Shown piece by piece: positions 8,628 to 17,726 of a stretch of DNA of 57,553 bases. The notes under the pieces were generated by a model, which saw only the letters and a program-made list of their open reading frames with translations, ran no database searches and had not been told where the DNA came from. The DNA is taken from contig CADAJF010000012.1 in the NCBI GenBank assembly GCA_902788175.1, positions 1-57,553 on the forward strand, given 5' to 3'. Source of the stretch: an uncultured Bacteroidia bacterium. Its GTDB lineage: Bacteria > Bacteroidota > Bacteroidia > Bacteroidales > UBA932. Position 1 is the stretch's first letter. Every line of letters begins with the position of its first letter. A program made the position numbers and the translations under genes.

Positions 8628-11414
8628 ATGAGACGCTTACTGCTAAGCGCCGCCCTTGCCGCCATCGCCTGGCCGCTCCTGGCCGCTCCGCCCCTGAAGG
8701 TGAGCGGAACGGTGCGGGAGGCCGGCAGCGGAGAGCCCGTCACGGGGGCCGTCGTGCGCCTGGACGAGAACTATCTCTGGGCCATCACGGACACAGACGG
8801 CGCCTTTGTCCTGGACCGGGCCGAGAAAGGCCGTTACCAGCTGGAAGTCTCCTGCCTGGGCTACGTGACGCACACCCGCATGCTGGACGTGAAGGCTTCC
8901 GTGACGGACCTTGTGATTGAACTCTCCCCCAACACCCTGGCCCTCAATGAGGTAGTGGTAACGGCAGAAAAGTCCAAGGACAATATCAACACCACCCAGG
9001 TGATTGGCCGTACGGCGCTGGACCACCTGCAGATGAACAGTATGGGCGGGATATCGGCCCTGCTGCCGGGCGGCAAGACCATCAACCCGGACCTGACCAC
9101 GGACAATGCCATCTCGCTGCGTGCAGGCGGCTCCGGAGCCGGCAACGCCGCCTTCTCCACCGCCCTGGAAATCAACGGGGTACGCATGGGCGACAACGCC
9201 AGCTTCGGCGGCATGAACGGCTCCGGCACCCGCAGCCTCTCGGTAGAGAACATCGAGAGCGTAGAGGTGATAACCGGCGTTCCATCCGCAGAGTACGGAG
9301 ACCTGGGCAGCGGCATGGTGAAGGTGAATACCAAGAAGGGAAGAACGCCGCTGAGCATAGTCCTCTCCGCCAATCCGCGCACTTATGAGACGGCCGTTTC
9401 CAAAGGCTTCGAGCTGGGAAAAGGCGTGGTAAACCTGGGCGTGGAATGGGCCCGGGCCACCCGCAAGCTCACCTCTCCTTACACCTCCTACACCCGGCGT
9501 GGCTTTACGCTGGACTATACCCGCACTTTTGGCAAGGCGCTGCGGCTGGAGGCCGGCATCAACGGAAATATCGGCGGCATGAACTCACAGAGTGACCCGG
9601 ACGCTTTTTCCGACGAATATACCCGGGAGCGGGACAACCTCCTTACCCCGCATTTCAAGCTCACCTGGCTCCTGAACCGCAGCTGGGTCACCAACCTTTC
9701 CCTGGAAGGAAGCATCTACTACCACGACAACCGGAGCCACTTCCACGGATACAATTCCTACGGCTCGGTACAGCCTTCCGTCCATGCCCGGGAACTGGGC
9801 TACTTCATGGCCGACGCCCTCCCCCTCACCTTCTACTCGGACCAGATTACAGACTCGAAGGAACTGGATTATGCCGCTTCCCTCAAGTACCACTGGCTGC
9901 ACCACTGGGGGGATGTGAAGAACATCTTCAAGGCCGGCATCCAGTGGAAAGCCGATGGCAACGTTGGCCAGGGCGAATGGTACGAAGACCCTTCCCTGGC
10001 GCCCAGCGGGTATCGGCCCCGGCCCTATACGGAATACCCCTACATGCATACGCTGGCCGGTTTTGTGGAAGACAACGTGACCATTCCGCTGGGACGCACG
10101 CAGTTGAACCTGATGGCCGGCCTGCGGCTGGAAGAGGCTTTTGTCAAGGGCTCCAGCTATGAGAACCTGCGCATCCTGTCCCCGCGCCTGAACGCCAAAT
10201 GGTCGCTCAGTGAGGCGTTTACCATCCGCGGCGGCTGGGGAATCGCAGGCAAACTGCCTTCTTTCTACATCCTCTATCCGGTGCAGGAGTACCGGGACAT
10301 CCAGACCTTTGGCTTCTCGCACGGGAACTCCGCCTCCTATGTCTATTACACGCAGCCCTACAGCATGGTGTTCAATCCCCAGCTAAGGTGGCAGCGCAAC
10401 TACAACTCAGAAGTGGGCGCAGACCTTCGGCTAAAGGGTCTCAAACTTTCACTGGTGGGCTTCTACAACCTTACGCGGGACCCCTACGAACTGGGCACCG
10501 TCTATGAGCCCTTCTCCTACAACGTGGCTTCCCTGCCGACCGGCTACCAGATGCCCGCCTCCCCGCAGGTGGTGGTGGACAACCAGACTGGAGATGTCTG
10601 GTTCCAGGACAGCGACGGCCTGTGGGTACCTTCCGCGCGCAAGGTGACGGACCGCAGTTTCGCAGCCTCCCGCCGCCAGGTGAACGGAGCCGATGTCAAG
10701 CGCTACGGCGTAGAGCTCACCGTGGACTTCCCGGAAATCCGCGCCCTGGGCACCCAGCTGCGCCTGGACGCCGCCTGGACCCACACCGCCTACAGCTCCG
10801 ACATTCCGGTTTACTATTACCAGAACGGCTGGTCGCACACCTCGCTCCCCAACCGTTCCTACCAGTATGCCGGCATCTACAGCGGCAGCACCAACGTGTA
10901 TAACGGCCGCAAGACAGACAACCTGGACGCCAACCTCACCTCCATCACGCACATCCCGCGCGCACGGCTGATTGTGACCGTAAGGGTAGAGGCTGCGCTG
11001 CTCAGGAACTCGCAGTACACCTCGGACCGGGCCTTTACCGTGGGCAGTTCCAACAACAGCCCCACCGGCGGCAATATCTACGACGGACAGTCCTACACGG
11101 CCGTTTATCCCACCGCCTATATAGACCTGGACGGGGTGGTGCACCCGTGGACGGATGCATCGGCCCAGGACCCTGAGCTGTCACGCCTGATCCTGCGCTC
11201 CGGCAACATGTACACCTTTGCGGCCGATGGCTATGACCCCTACCTGAGCGCCAACTTCAGCGTAACCAAGGAGATCGGGGACCACGTGTCCATCTCCTTC
11301 TTTGCCAACAACTTCACCAACGGCCGCAGCTTTGTCAAGAGCCGCGCCACCGGCGTAAGTGCCATTTTCACCCCCAACTTTTACTACGGAATCACATGCA
11401 GAATAAAGTTATAA
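8628..11414 (+). CDS. TonB-dependent outer-membrane receptor
   Basis: This 928-residue protein has a signal peptide (to about residue 19), a carboxypeptidase-regulatory-like domain (about 24-105, with VSGTVREAGSGEPVTGAVV), a TonB box-like stretch LNEVVVTAEKS near 110, a plug domain (about 125-235, with IESVEVITGVPSAEYGDLGSG) and a 22-strand-type barrel to the C-terminus. It imports an unidentified ligand through the outer membrane using TonB energy. No SusD partner follows, so it is not a classic SusC. It begins 10 bases after the iron-sulfur protein frame and its end overlaps the next gene by 19 bases, implying an operon. Metal, cofactor or peptide uptake fits the neighbours best, but the ligand is inference. 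Confidence 0.9.
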   Translation: MRRLLLSAALAAIAWPLLAAPPLKVSGTVREAGSGEPVTGAVVRLDENYLWAITDTDGAFVLDRAEKGRYQLEVSCLGYVTHTRMLDVKASVTDLVIELSPNTLALNEVVVTAEKSKDNINTTQVIGRTALDHLQMNSMGGISALLPGGKTINPDLTTDNAISLRAGGSGAGNAAFSTALEINGVRMGDNASFGGMNGSGTRSLSVENIESVEVITGVPSAEYGDLGSGMVKVNTKKGRTPLSIVLSANPRTYETAVSKGFELGKGVVNLGVEWARATRKLTSPYTSYTRRGFTLDYTRTFGKALRLEAGINGNIGGMNSQSDPDAFSDEYTRERDNLLTPHFKLTWLLNRSWVTNLSLEGSIYYHDNRSHFHGYNSYGSVQPSVHARELGYFMADALPLTFYSDQITDSKELDYAASLKYHWLHHWGDVKNIFKAGIQWKADGNVGQGEWYEDPSLAPSGYRPRPYTEYPYMHTLAGFVEDNVTIPLGRTQLNLMAGLRLEEAFVKGSSYENLRILSPRLNAKWSLSEAFTIRGGWGIAGKLPSFYILYPVQEYRDIQTFGFSHGNSASYVYYTQPYSMVFNPQLRWQRNYNSEVGADLRLKGLKLSLVGFYNLTRDPYELGTVYEPFSYNVASLPTGYQMPASPQVVVDNQTGDVWFQDSDGLWVPSARKVTDRSFAASRRQVNGADVKRYGVELTVDFPEIRALGTQLRLDAAWTHTAYSSDIPVYYYQNGWSHTSLPNRSYQYAGIYSGSTNVYNGRKTDNLDANLTSITHIPRARLIVTVRVEAALLRNSQYTSDRAFTVGSSNNSPTGGNIYDGQSYTAVYPTAYIDLDGVVHPWTDASAQDPELSRLILRSGNMYTFAADGYDPYLSANFSVTKEIGDHVSISFFANNFTNGRSFVKSRATGVSAIFTPNFYYGITCRIKL

Positions 11415-12598
11415 GTATCCTGGCGGCCGTTTTTCTGCTAAGCGGCTGTCTGCAGACGGGCACTCCTTACGGGGAGGGGCTCAATACCCTCACGGTGAGG
11501 GTGCTGTATCCGGAAGGCTATTCTGCACGGGAAGGCGCCGGCATCAGTATAGAGAGCGTCACTTCCAGCGCTGCTTACCGCCTGCTTTCCGGGGCCGGCG
11601 GCAGCGCCTCTGCCCGGCTTCCCAACGGCATTTACCGCATCAGCGTCAGCGACCGTGAAGGCAGTGACGTTTTCAACGGCACCTTAGACAAACTGGTGCT
11701 CTCCGGACAGGATTTACAGGTGGATATCAGCCTCATCCGGTCCAAGGCCGGAGGTCTGGTCATCAAGGAACTGTATTGCGGCGGTTGCAGCAAGATGCCC
11801 GAAGAAGGCACTTACCAGAGCGACCAGTACGTCATCGTCCACAACAACGACGACATTGTCACCTACCTGGACGGCCTGTGCCTGGGCACCCTCTCCCCCT
11901 ACAACAGCAACGCGGCCAACCCCTGGCTGGACAAGGACGGCAACCTCCCCTCCTTCATCCCCGTTATCCAGGCGGTGTGGATGATAGGCGGCACCGGCAG
12001 CTCCTTCCCGCTGGAGCCCGGGGCCGATGCAGTGATCTGCCTTCGCGGAGCCATCAACCATGCGGCACAGTACCCCCTGTCGGTGAACCTGAACAAGCCC
12101 GGCTACTTTGTGTGCTACAATCCGGTCTATTTCCCCAACCCCAGCTACCACCCCGTCCCCGGAGACCAGATCCGGGAAGACCACTACCTGGAGGTGGTGA
12201 TCAAAACGGGGCAGGCCAACGCCTACACCGTGTCGCTGAACTCTCCCTGCTTCATCCTCTTCCGCCCGGAGGGGATCAGCATGAAGGACTTCGTGGCCCT
12301 GCCTGAGAGCCTGGTGCAAGTGCCCGGCAGTTCCATCGACCGCGTGGTGGCCGTTACGCCGGAGTGGGTGGTGGACGGCATAGAAGTATTCAACGGAGGC
12401 TCCTCCTCCAACCAGAAACGCCTTTCCCCCGCAGTGGACGCAGGATATGTGCTGCTCAGCGAAACCTTCAAGGGCCGTACCCTCATGCGCGTAAAAGACG
12501 AAGAAGCCAGCGCCCGCAAGGGATTCGAAGTACTACAGGATACCAACAATTCAACCGCCGATTTCTATGAGCGCGAAAAGCAGTCTCTCCATGAGTAG
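11396..12598 (+). CDS. DUF4876-type lipoprotein
   Basis: A 400-residue lipoprotein: the signal peptide ends in the lipobox LLSGC with Cys18. The N-terminal 100 residues look like an Ig/transthyretin-type fold (LTVRVLYPEGY, later LPNGIYRISVSDREGSD), and the remainder has features I associate with DUF4876 (VIKELYCGGCSKMPEEG, then DQYVIVHNND). It overlaps the receptor gene by 19 bases and its stop overlaps the next start. DUF4876 proteins typically accompany a TonB receptor and a DUF6850 barrel in Bacteroidales; a surface-exposed or periplasmic accessory to the receptor is the natural reading, but no biochemical function is known to me. The two Cys of the CGGC motif could bind metal or form a disulfide. 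Confidence 0.7.
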   Translation: MQNKVISILAAVFLLSGCLQTGTPYGEGLNTLTVRVLYPEGYSAREGAGISIESVTSSAAYRLLSGAGGSASARLPNGIYRISVSDREGSDVFNGTLDKLVLSGQDLQVDISLIRSKAGGLVIKELYCGGCSKMPEEGTYQSDQYVIVHNNDDIVTYLDGLCLGTLSPYNSNAANPWLDKDGNLPSFIPVIQAVWMIGGTGSSFPLEPGADAVICLRGAINHAAQYPLSVNLNKPGYFVCYNPVYFPNPSYHPVPGDQIREDHYLEVVIKTGQANAYTVSLNSPCFILFRPEGISMKDFVALPESLVQVPGSSIDRVVAVTPEWVVDGIEVFNGGSSSNQKRLSPAVDAGYVLLSETFKGRTLMRVKDEEASARKGFEVLQDTNNSTADFYEREKQSLHE

Positions 12599-14099
12599 GC
12601 GGGGCCTGCTTGTGGCGGTGCTGGGCATGGTGCTCGGCACTCCCCTGGGCGCCCAGGAGTTTTGGCGCGAGGGTCGCAACATAGGCGGTCTGGCCTTCTG
12701 CGAGGATGCAGGGGCAGAAGCCCTTTTGGGCGGGCAGTACACTTCCGGCGGCTTGCGTACGCTGTCCCAGGCCCCCGAGCTCTGGGGTGCACTGGTGCAG
12801 GCCCAGGCCGAGTCCCACTACAAGGACCTGGTGCTCACCGGCAACTTCTCCTTCCAGCTCCAGAGCGGGAAGCAGATGATGGGCTCCATGTTCACCCAGC
12901 CCGGCTATTATCCCGTAGATGTACTGGAATTCACACCCGGACAGAAGACCCGCCAGACCTACGGCATCGGCGGCGGCCTGGCCTGGACGGGCTCTTCCCG
13001 TTGGATACCCGGAGCTACGCTTCGCTTCCAGGGAGTGAACTACTCCAAGCGCAAAGACCTCAGGCACACTACTTACAGGCAGGAACTGGAGGTAGTGCCC
13101 TCCCTTCTGTACGCCGGCGACAAGTGGCACTTTGGCATCAGCGGCATCTTTGAAAAGACCTCGGAATTTATCCAGGCAGAGCAGCTGGGCGCCGCTACGG
13201 CCGAGTCCTACTACGCCTTCCTGGACCTGGGCATGCGCTTTGGCAATTACCAGGTCTGGGACGGCAGCGGCATCCACCTCTCGGAGGCCGGCGTGGACCG
13301 CTTTGCCGTGAAGGAATACACTTACGGCGCCTCCCTGCAGGCCTCTTACGGGGACGCTTTCTATGCCGATGCAACCTACACCCGCTCCCAGGGCCAGGTA
13401 GGTGAAAAAGGCTACACCTGGTACCGCTTCCCCGGCCAGGCGCTGGAGGGCAAGCTGCTGGCCAGCCTGGAAGGCGCCGGCGGCACCCATACCTTCGGGG
13501 CTGCAGCCCAGTGGCGGCAACAGCGTAACCGCGAGAGCGTGATCGAGCGCGTAACCGCCGGCGGTGTCACCACCCCTTCGGAGTACGGCAGCAACCTGAT
13601 TTTCGAGCGCCGGAGCCTGGGCGGCGGCCCTTCCTACAGCTATGAAAGCCAGAAGGGCTGGTCGCTGGGCATAGAGGCAGAACTGGAGAAAGAGATGAAC
13701 CGCAGCACGCTCATGTACCCCTATGTGGCCAGCGAACAGCTCACCACCTTCCATCTGGAGATGGAGGGGGCCGTAGAGCTGGGCGCCTTTGAAATAGAGG
13801 CCGGGCTGGGCCTTAAGGGTACGCTGGGAGAACACCTGGAGTCCATGGAAAACGTGGACCCGCTGGTGCAGGTCAGCGCCCCTCCCTTCCAGCTGGAAGA
13901 GTGGCATGAACTGGAGCACGAGCTGGAAGAAGCCCTGTGCCTTCGCGGTGCGCTAGCTCTCCGCTACAACTTTACCCTGGCACGCAGGGCCGCCTGCTAT
14001 GTGGAGGCTTCCTGCCGCTGGGACCATGCCTTCAAGGTAGAGCTCCTCCCCGGAGCCAACCGGCAAATCACGCAACTATGTTTTGGCTATAAATTCTAG
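12591..14099 (+). CDS. Outer-membrane beta-barrel protein, DUF6850-like
   Basis: The start at 12591 (ATGAGTAG, overlapping the upstream stop) gives a clean signal peptide MSRRGLLVAVLG...LGAQ followed by a roughly 480-residue chain of alternating amphipathic strands ending in LCFGYKF, where the terminal aromatic residue is the outer-membrane insertion signature. An alternative in-frame ATG at 12567 would add eight residues before the signal peptide. Size and position next to DUF4876 match the DUF6850 family of barrels. It probably forms an outer-membrane channel or structural partner for the TonB receptor and the lipoprotein. Substrate unknown. Confidence 0.7.
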   Translation: MSRRGLLVAVLGMVLGTPLGAQEFWREGRNIGGLAFCEDAGAEALLGGQYTSGGLRTLSQAPELWGALVQAQAESHYKDLVLTGNFSFQLQSGKQMMGSMFTQPGYYPVDVLEFTPGQKTRQTYGIGGGLAWTGSSRWIPGATLRFQGVNYSKRKDLRHTTYRQELEVVPSLLYAGDKWHFGISGIFEKTSEFIQAEQLGAATAESYYAFLDLGMRFGNYQVWDGSGIHLSEAGVDRFAVKEYTYGASLQASYGDAFYADATYTRSQGQVGEKGYTWYRFPGQALEGKLLASLEGAGGTHTFGAAAQWRQQRNRESVIERVTAGGVTTPSEYGSNLIFERRSLGGGPSYSYESQKGWSLGIEAELEKEMNRSTLMYPYVASEQLTTFHLEMEGAVELGAFEIEAGLGLKGTLGEHLESMENVDPLVQVSAPPFQLEEWHELEHELEEALCLRGALALRYNFTLARRAACYVEASCRWDHAFKVELLPGANRQITQLCFGYKF

Positions 14100-14102
14100 A
14101 GC

Positions 14103-15689
14103 ATGAAAAAGACCTTTACCCTGGCCCTGTGCCTTCTGGCGCTGGCCGCTTGCAAAACCTACGTGCCCGACACCCCGGCAGAGCATCCCATCCTCCTGGC
14201 GCCCGTCATGACCCGGGCCACGGAGACCAACTTCGAAGCCGGGGACCAGATAGGCGTTACCATCACCCGCACCAGCGGCGCCTATGTCACCAACGAGAAA
14301 CTGAGCTTTGACGGAAGCGTCTTCTCCGGCTCGCTCACCTGGTATGCCCCGGAGAGCGAAACCTCCACAGTGGCAGCTTATTACCCCTACAACGCACAGG
14401 CGGGAAACAGCTTCAGTGTCCAGGCCGACCAAAGCGCCGGCACGGCCATGTCGGACTACATCTCCGGCTTTAAGGAGGGCGTGACGCCCAGCGCCCAGGC
14501 GGTGGTACTGCCTTTCCGGCACCAGCTTTGCCGCCTGGTCCTGAAAGTGGTCAAGGCAGAGGGCAGCGTCTCCTCCGTAAGCGTAACGGGCGTCAAGCTG
14601 AGCGCCCTGCTGGGGGCCGACTTCTCCGCCTCCGAGGACCTGAACGCCGCCGCCGGCAGCGTCAAGGCCTTCCGCAAGGACGAGTCCACCTTCCACCTGA
14701 TTGTTCCGCCCCAGAGCGTCAAAGCCGGCGTAACGGTGACCACCGCAGACGGCAAAGAGCTTTCCCAGTCCCTGGCAGAGGCCACCCTCCTTTCCGGGAA
14801 ACAATTCACCATTAACCTGGTAGTTGGAAAGAGCGACCTCAAGGTGGTCCTTTCCAGCGACATCGAGAACTGGGACGACGGCGGCGAGATTGGCGGTGAC
14901 GGCGACGGCGGCGATGCAGACTTTGAGGAGAAACTCCCTGAGGGCTATTTCACCTATGCCGGAGAGCGCTACAGCGTGCGCCAGATGAAAGACGGCAAGT
15001 GGTGGATGACCCAGAACCTCCGTTTTGTCCCCAAGGGCTTCACCGTCAGCCAGAGCCTGACCGAGGTAACCGCCGGTGTCTTCTATCCGGTGGTGGTGAA
15101 TGCAGAGCAGACCGGCCTGGAATTCTCCACTGACAAAGACGTGATTGCTGCCAGGGGCTATCTCTACCAGGCCGAGGCCGCCCTGGGCCTGAAGATAGGC
15201 GATATCAAGAGCCTGGAAGATGCGCAGAAGCTGGACGGCGCGCAGGGCATCTGCCCCAAGGGCTGGCATGTGCCCACCAAAGCCGATATCATCGGCCTTG
15301 TAGGTAAGGGAGTAGGCGTTACCACCGTTACGGATGCACCTTATTACAACGGCGCGGACGGTTCCATCAAGATGCTCAACGAGGACGGCTTCCAGATGGA
15401 GGCATACGGCGCGGTGACCATCACGGACAACACCAAGACCGCCGGCACCTTCATGGGCTTTATGGCCGCGTACAAGGAGCGCGTAGCCAGCGGCATGTTC
15501 TGCGGCTCCACCCAGTCCGGCAATCCCACCTACAATGAGAAAGATGTGCCTGAATCCGGTCTCAAGAACATCCAGTTCTTTGGCTTTGTGCCCATGACCA
15601 ATAAGGCCACCGAGGCCGAATATACCTGCAACGGTGGCAATGTGAGCTATCGCATTGCCGCCCCGCTGCGCTGCGTTAGGGATAATTAG
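14103..15689 (+). CDS. Lipoprotein with fimbrillin-like and FISUMP domains
   Basis: The 528-residue product has a lipobox LAAC with Cys17. Residues about 30-270 look like a fimbrillin/Mfa domain (FEAGDQIGVTITRTSGAYVTN; AYYPYNAQ; PFRHQLCRLVLKV). A Gly/Asp-rich linker near residue 260 leads to a C-terminal FISUMP (Fibrobacter succinogenes paralogous) domain with YSVRQMKDGKWWMTQNL near residue 292 and CPKGWHVPTKAD near 383. Such lipoproteins are surface-exposed and often adhesive or carbohydrate-related, but function is not established. It starts 3 bases after the barrel gene and is part of the same operon. Confidence 0.75.
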   Translation: MKKTFTLALCLLALAACKTYVPDTPAEHPILLAPVMTRATETNFEAGDQIGVTITRTSGAYVTNEKLSFDGSVFSGSLTWYAPESETSTVAAYYPYNAQAGNSFSVQADQSAGTAMSDYISGFKEGVTPSAQAVVLPFRHQLCRLVLKVVKAEGSVSSVSVTGVKLSALLGADFSASEDLNAAAGSVKAFRKDESTFHLIVPPQSVKAGVTVTTADGKELSQSLAEATLLSGKQFTINLVVGKSDLKVVLSSDIENWDDGGEIGGDGDGGDADFEEKLPEGYFTYAGERYSVRQMKDGKWWMTQNLRFVPKGFTVSQSLTEVTAGVFYPVVVNAEQTGLEFSTDKDVIAARGYLYQAEAALGLKIGDIKSLEDAQKLDGAQGICPKGWHVPTKADIIGLVGKGVGVTTVTDAPYYNGADGSIKMLNEDGFQMEAYGAVTITDNTKTAGTFMGFMAAYKERVASGMFCGSTQSGNPTYNEKDVPESGLKNIQFFGFVPMTNKATEAEYTCNGGNVSYRIAAPLRCVRDN

Positions 15690-15701
15690 AAAGTATCTGC
15701 C

Positions 15702-17714
15702 ATGAAAAAACTCTTGATTTGTATGGCCCTGGGCTTTTGCGCTTTAACGGCAGCACGGGCCGACGAAGGGATGTGGCTGATCCAGTGCCTGGACAAAGCC
15801 CTTGAAAAGAATATGAAAGCACGCGGCCTCAAGCTGGGCGCCCGGGAAATCTACAACGAGCAGGCCGGCGGCATTGCCGATGCCGTGGTGTCGCTGGGCT
15901 TCTACTGCACGGGCAGCATGATCTCCGACGAGGGCCTGCTCATCACCAACCACCACTGCGCGTTCTCGGACGTGGCAGGCCTGTCCACCCCGGAACACAA
16001 CTACCTGGAAGACGGTTTCTGGGCCCTGGACCGCTCGCAGGAGATTCCCCTCAAGGGGAAGGAATTCTTCTTCCTGAACAAGGTGCTGGACGTGACGGAG
16101 GAGGTGGAGCAGCTGCGTGCGCAGCTGCAGCGGGAGGGCAAGCCCTTCGGCTCCAGGCGCATCAATTCCATCATGGAGAAAAAATACTCGGAGCTGACGG
16201 GCCTGGAAGCGGGCCTGCAGGGGATGTGGGCCGGCACCAAGTACTATATCTGCCTCTATACCAAGTACACGGACATCCGCCTGGTGGGCGCGCCGCCCGT
16301 GACGGTGGCAGCCTTCGGCGGCGACGAAGACAACTGGGAATGGCCCCAGCACAAGGCCGACTTTGCCCTCTACCGCATCTATGACAAGGACGGGCAGCCG
16401 CTTCGGCCCAAGCGCCGCCTGACCATCAGCCAGAAGGGCTACCGGGAGGGGGACTTCGCCATGGTTATCGGCTATCCGGGGTCCACCTCGCGCTATATCT
16501 CATCGGCAGAACTTAACCAGACCATCAACGTGGAACGGCCGGTGGCCAACAGGCTCAGGGCCAAGCAGATGGATATTATCCGCAAGTGGATGGACGAAGA
16601 CCCTGCCGTCCGCATGAAGTACTCCAACTCCTTCTTCTCCCTGAGCAATGTGGCAGAGCTGCATGAAGGGGAGGTGGGCTGCGTACACCGCTTCGGCGTT
16701 ATCGAAGGCCTGCGGGCCCAGGAGGCGCTGATGACGGAAGACCGGGAGCTGCTGGACCTGCTGGACAGGGAGTATGCGGCTATATCGGCCATAGAGCAGC
16801 AGAAGGTTTATTACCGCGAGACGCTGGTGAGGGGCCTGACCATTGCCCGCACGTTCATGCGCATGGGCAGCGCCAAAGACGACCTCCAGCACCAGCGCAA
16901 GCTGCTGGCGCAGGGCCTCGCAGAGACGGACCCCCGCGTGGAAAAAGAGCTCCTGGCCTTCTCGGTGCAGGAATTCCTCACTAATATGGACCCGCAGTTC
17001 CTTCAGCCCATCCACCTGGAACTGAAAGAGCGATTCGGGGAGGACTACGCCGCCATGACGGACTGGCTGTGGGATAACTCCTGCATAGCGGGTTTCGGCC
17101 GTATTCCGGACCAGGAAGTGGTGAACGCCTACATGGGCCCCACCATCGAGAAAGACCCCATCAACCGCTTTATCCGGGAGCTGAGCATCTCCATGCTCAA
17201 CGACGCAGAGCAGCACGTGGCAGAGCCTTCCCCGCTGCGGCGGGAGTATGTCCATGCCCGTTACCGGCTGCTGGAGCGGCTGGGCATTCCGCAGTACCCG
17301 GACGCCAACTCCACCATGCGCCTCAGCTATGGCCGGGTGACCCCCCTGGAGCCCTGGGACGGCATTTATGCCCATTGGCAGACCACTGCGCGCGGCCTTC
17401 GCGAGAAGTACAACCCCGCCAACTATGACTTTGCCTATCCTGATGCCTTCAAGGCGGTGCTTCCTCCCGCCGATTTCCCCGTCAACTTCCTCACGGACAA
17501 CGACATAACGGGCGGCAACTCCGGTTCTCCCGTCCTTAATGCCCGGGGAGAGCTCATTGGCCTGGCCTTTGACGGCAACAAGGAGTCCCTGGCCTCGGAC
17601 TACAAGGCGGTGGAAGGCTACAACAAGTGCGTCTGCGTAGATATCCGCTACGTGCTGTGGATTATCCGCCACCTGGGCCGCCAGGAATACGTCCTGAAGG
17701 AGTTGGGACTTTAA
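15702..17714 (+). CDS. S46 family dipeptidyl-peptidase, DPP7-like
   Basis: A 670-residue S46 peptidase with a signal peptide (to about residue 20). The catalytic triad can be read directly: His85 in TNHHCAF, Asp220 in HKADFALYR, Ser607 in GGNSGSPV. The residue 18 positions after the Ser is Gly625 (LAFDGNKE). In this family Arg at the equivalent site gives DPP11 (Asp/Glu specificity) and Gly gives DPP7-like preference for hydrophobic residues, so I predict DPP7-type activity: removal of dipeptides from the N-terminus of peptides in the periplasm. Being placed in a TonB receptor operon suggests that imported material includes peptides. Starts 12 bases after the preceding stop. Confidence 0.92.
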   Translation: MKKLLICMALGFCALTAARADEGMWLIQCLDKALEKNMKARGLKLGAREIYNEQAGGIADAVVSLGFYCTGSMISDEGLLITNHHCAFSDVAGLSTPEHNYLEDGFWALDRSQEIPLKGKEFFFLNKVLDVTEEVEQLRAQLQREGKPFGSRRINSIMEKKYSELTGLEAGLQGMWAGTKYYICLYTKYTDIRLVGAPPVTVAAFGGDEDNWEWPQHKADFALYRIYDKDGQPLRPKRRLTISQKGYREGDFAMVIGYPGSTSRYISSAELNQTINVERPVANRLRAKQMDIIRKWMDEDPAVRMKYSNSFFSLSNVAELHEGEVGCVHRFGVIEGLRAQEALMTEDRELLDLLDREYAAISAIEQQKVYYRETLVRGLTIARTFMRMGSAKDDLQHQRKLLAQGLAETDPRVEKELLAFSVQEFLTNMDPQFLQPIHLELKERFGEDYAAMTDWLWDNSCIAGFGRIPDQEVVNAYMGPTIEKDPINRFIRELSISMLNDAEQHVAEPSPLRREYVHARYRLLERLGIPQYPDANSTMRLSYGRVTPLEPWDGIYAHWQTTARGLREKYNPANYDFAYPDAFKAVLPPADFPVNFLTDNDITGGNSGSPVLNARGELIGLAFDGNKESLASDYKAVEGYNKCVCVDIRYVLWIIRHLGRQEYVLKELGL

Positions 17715-17726
17715 ACATTACCAAGC

